From IMG/VR virus record IMGVR_UViG_3300035670_000014, positions 1 to 64,000 of that record: a stretch of DNA of 64,000 nucleotides. One strand, 5' to 3'. Both the position numbers and the translations under genes were made by a program. This document shows, one piece after another, positions 62,999 to 64,000 of the stretch; within the stretch, counting starts at the first letter, position 1, and the number at the start of each line of letters is the position of its first letter. The stretch is from a virus. The notes beneath the pieces were generated by a model that did not search any database, was not told the origin of the DNA, and saw nothing but the letters and a program-made list of their open reading frames with translations.

Positions 62999-63996
62999 AA
63001 TTCCTCTTCTAAACCCCATTCATCAGAATCAGTTGATTCTACTTTGGAGCCAGATTCATTTGCTTGAGCAAGCTTAACTGCCTCAGCAATTGGTATGTGT
63101 ATAAAATTAGAAGCATAAGGATGGAACTTAAAGAACTCAGTTCCCTTGTTACCGTCAATCTTATTCTTGCCAACTATGGCTTCTACAATGGGAAGTTTAG
63201 TTGGGTGAAAGTCCCAGGGATGTTTTACTTCATGAAACCATGGAGACTCCCTGGGGTCCTTATGCAAGTCATTATAAAGGTGGATGATAGCATCGGCATC
63301 ATACTTGAATGCTCTAGCTTCTGCCAGTGACTCGTTAGTCGGCCTACCAGACTTTGTTTTCTTATCAGTTGACGTGTTGTATTCTAATGTACAACCAACT
63401 GATATATCAAACTCGTTAGTCATCTGCTTCAGCTTGTTAGAAACTGAAGTATAGAAAAGCCGGGGCTCGCCCTTAACGGGGAGCTTGTGAGCATTATCTA
63501 TGTGCATGTATATGTTATCATTGGGATATTGGCGTCTCATTCTGATTGCTGCCCGCCTGAAATCCTCAAGATCATAAACATAAGGTATGCCTAGAATCAT
63601 AAATCTTTCTTCGCGTGCGTACCAGTAGGCAAGCTCATAGCCCATCTTAAGAGCATTAAACATATCATCTTTCATGCCATCGGGTAAAACGTTGGCCCAG
63701 TAATTAGGCCTTGTAACCCAATTAAGATGCATAGGAAAACCACCTAGATGTTTATACTTAGGCCAATCCCTGGTAGCCCACTTTGAAAAGATGGCAACTT
63801 GCTTGGTAAACAATGTTTGGACGGAGTCATCTATAGTCATATAGATAACTCTACAGTTATTAGTTTCACTTAGGCAAAGATTGCTGCCCATCCATATACC
63901 GAAGCTAGACTTACCTGCATTCTCTGAACCGCCTATTGCAAGCATCTTGCCCTTGGACCAATCATTAGAGAATACTTTCTGAAAGTCAGGAGCCAT
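62995..63996 (-). CDS. DnaB-like RecA-fold ATPase, putative replicative helicase (possibly partial)
   Basis: At least 333 residues, reaching the right edge of the window. The RecA-type ATPase core has Walker A G23-S-E-N-A-G28-K29-S30, a following IYMTIDD strand in the place of the DnaB H1a region, and Walker B IYMHID167. Further helices and a KHPWDFHPTKLPIVE segment match a DnaB-type C-terminal domain in length (about 300). No N-terminal DnaB domain is seen. The frame stays open to the edge and no ribosome site is visible in the 4 bases beyond, so the first ATG seen may not be the real start. Family and role are inferred from motifs; a RecA-like or Sak4-like ATPase is possible. Confidence 0.65.
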   Translation of the reverse strand: MAPDFQKVFSNDWSKGKMLAIGGSENAGKSSFGIWMGSNLCLSETNNCRVIYMTIDDSVQTLFTKQVAIFSKWATRDWPKYKHLGGFPMHLNWVTRPNYWANVLPDGMKDDMFNALKMGYELAYWYAREERFMILGIPYVYDLEDFRRAAIRMRRQYPNDNIYMHIDNAHKLPVKGEPRLFYTSVSNKLKQMTNEFDISVGCTLEYNTSTDKKTKSGRPTNESLAEARAFKYDADAIIHLYNDLHKDPRESPWFHEVKHPWDFHPTKLPIVEAIVGKNKIDGNKGTEFFKFHPYASNFIHIPIAEAVKLAQANESGSKVESTDSDEWGLEEEL

Positions 63997-64000
63997 AGGA

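Noticed and set aside
62843-63330. Two open frames on the + strand across the helicase-like and membrane-protein genes
   Set aside because: They run against the coding direction of strongly supported genes and have no ribosome site or plausible protein pattern.
1-64000. tRNA genes, CRISPR arrays, integrase or insertion sequences
   Set aside because: No cloverleaf, regular spaced repeats, integrase motif or terminal inverted repeats were noticed; the largest gaps between genes are only about 110 bases. A tRNAscan search would settle the tRNA question.

Overview
The window is part of a large, AT-rich genome of a tailed bacteriophage with a contractile tail (myovirus morphology). The main evidence is a tail sheath gene followed by a tail-tube gene, a baseplate J-type gene with a W/gp25-like neighbour, three giant tail genes, a long run of baseplate and fibre genes, and a CHAP endolysin. 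Genes are packed end to end with ATGA or TAATG overlaps and often strong Shine-Dalgarno sites, for example AAGGAGG before the sheath gene. TAA, TAG and TGA are all used as stops, so the standard bacterial code applies. Arg codons are mostly AGA and Ile is often ATA. I saw no tRNA, rRNA, CRISPR array, insertion sequence or integrase. The host cannot be named from the sequence; the strong Shine-Dalgarno sites show only that its ribosomes use them. LAYOUT. Positions 1-57,392 are on the + strand and form the virion and lysis region: neck-like proteins (1-1,433), sheath and main tube (1,445-4,521), an intrinsic terminator (4,571-4,593), two more tube-like paralogues (4,636-7,082), chaperone-like small genes (7,110-8,606), two giant tape-measure-like proteins (8,608-19,508), a 2,798-residue hub protein with an embedded M23 peptidase (19,508-27,904), the central baseplate set (27,908-30,312), about 20 kb of large, mostly unrecognised beta-rich baseplate or fibre proteins (30,309-50,616), a repeat-built fibre with a GC-rich distal half (50,950-53,055), a glycine-rich beta-helix protein (53,551-55,341), a glycosyltransferase-like protein (55,345-56,178) and a CHAP endolysin (56,242-56,910). 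Positions 57,291-63,996 are on the - strand. Nearest the convergence point is a three-gene unit of small coiled-coil and membrane proteins, possibly holin or holin-associated, with its own sigma70-like promoter. To its right is a DNA-metabolism operon: DnaB-like ATPase, a membrane-anchored protein, a Cas4/RecB-like nuclease, dUTPase, a Vsr/DUF559-like nuclease, a RusA-like resolvase and several unknown genes, ending in an intrinsic terminator whose T-run meets the -35 box of the next unit. HOW IT WORKS TOGETHER. The + strand genes build the tail from tube and sheath outward to baseplate and fibres and then lyse the cell. The hub-borne M23 domain probably opens peptidoglycan at entry and the CHAP enzyme at exit. 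The - strand operon supplies helicase, nucleases and dUTPase for replication and recombination. The strongest points for follow-up are the three tube-like paralogues, the two adjacent giant tape-measure candidates, the hub-M23 protein with a C-terminal membrane hairpin, the fibre with a composition break, the extended uncharacterised baseplate block, and two nuclease families with altered catalytic residues.
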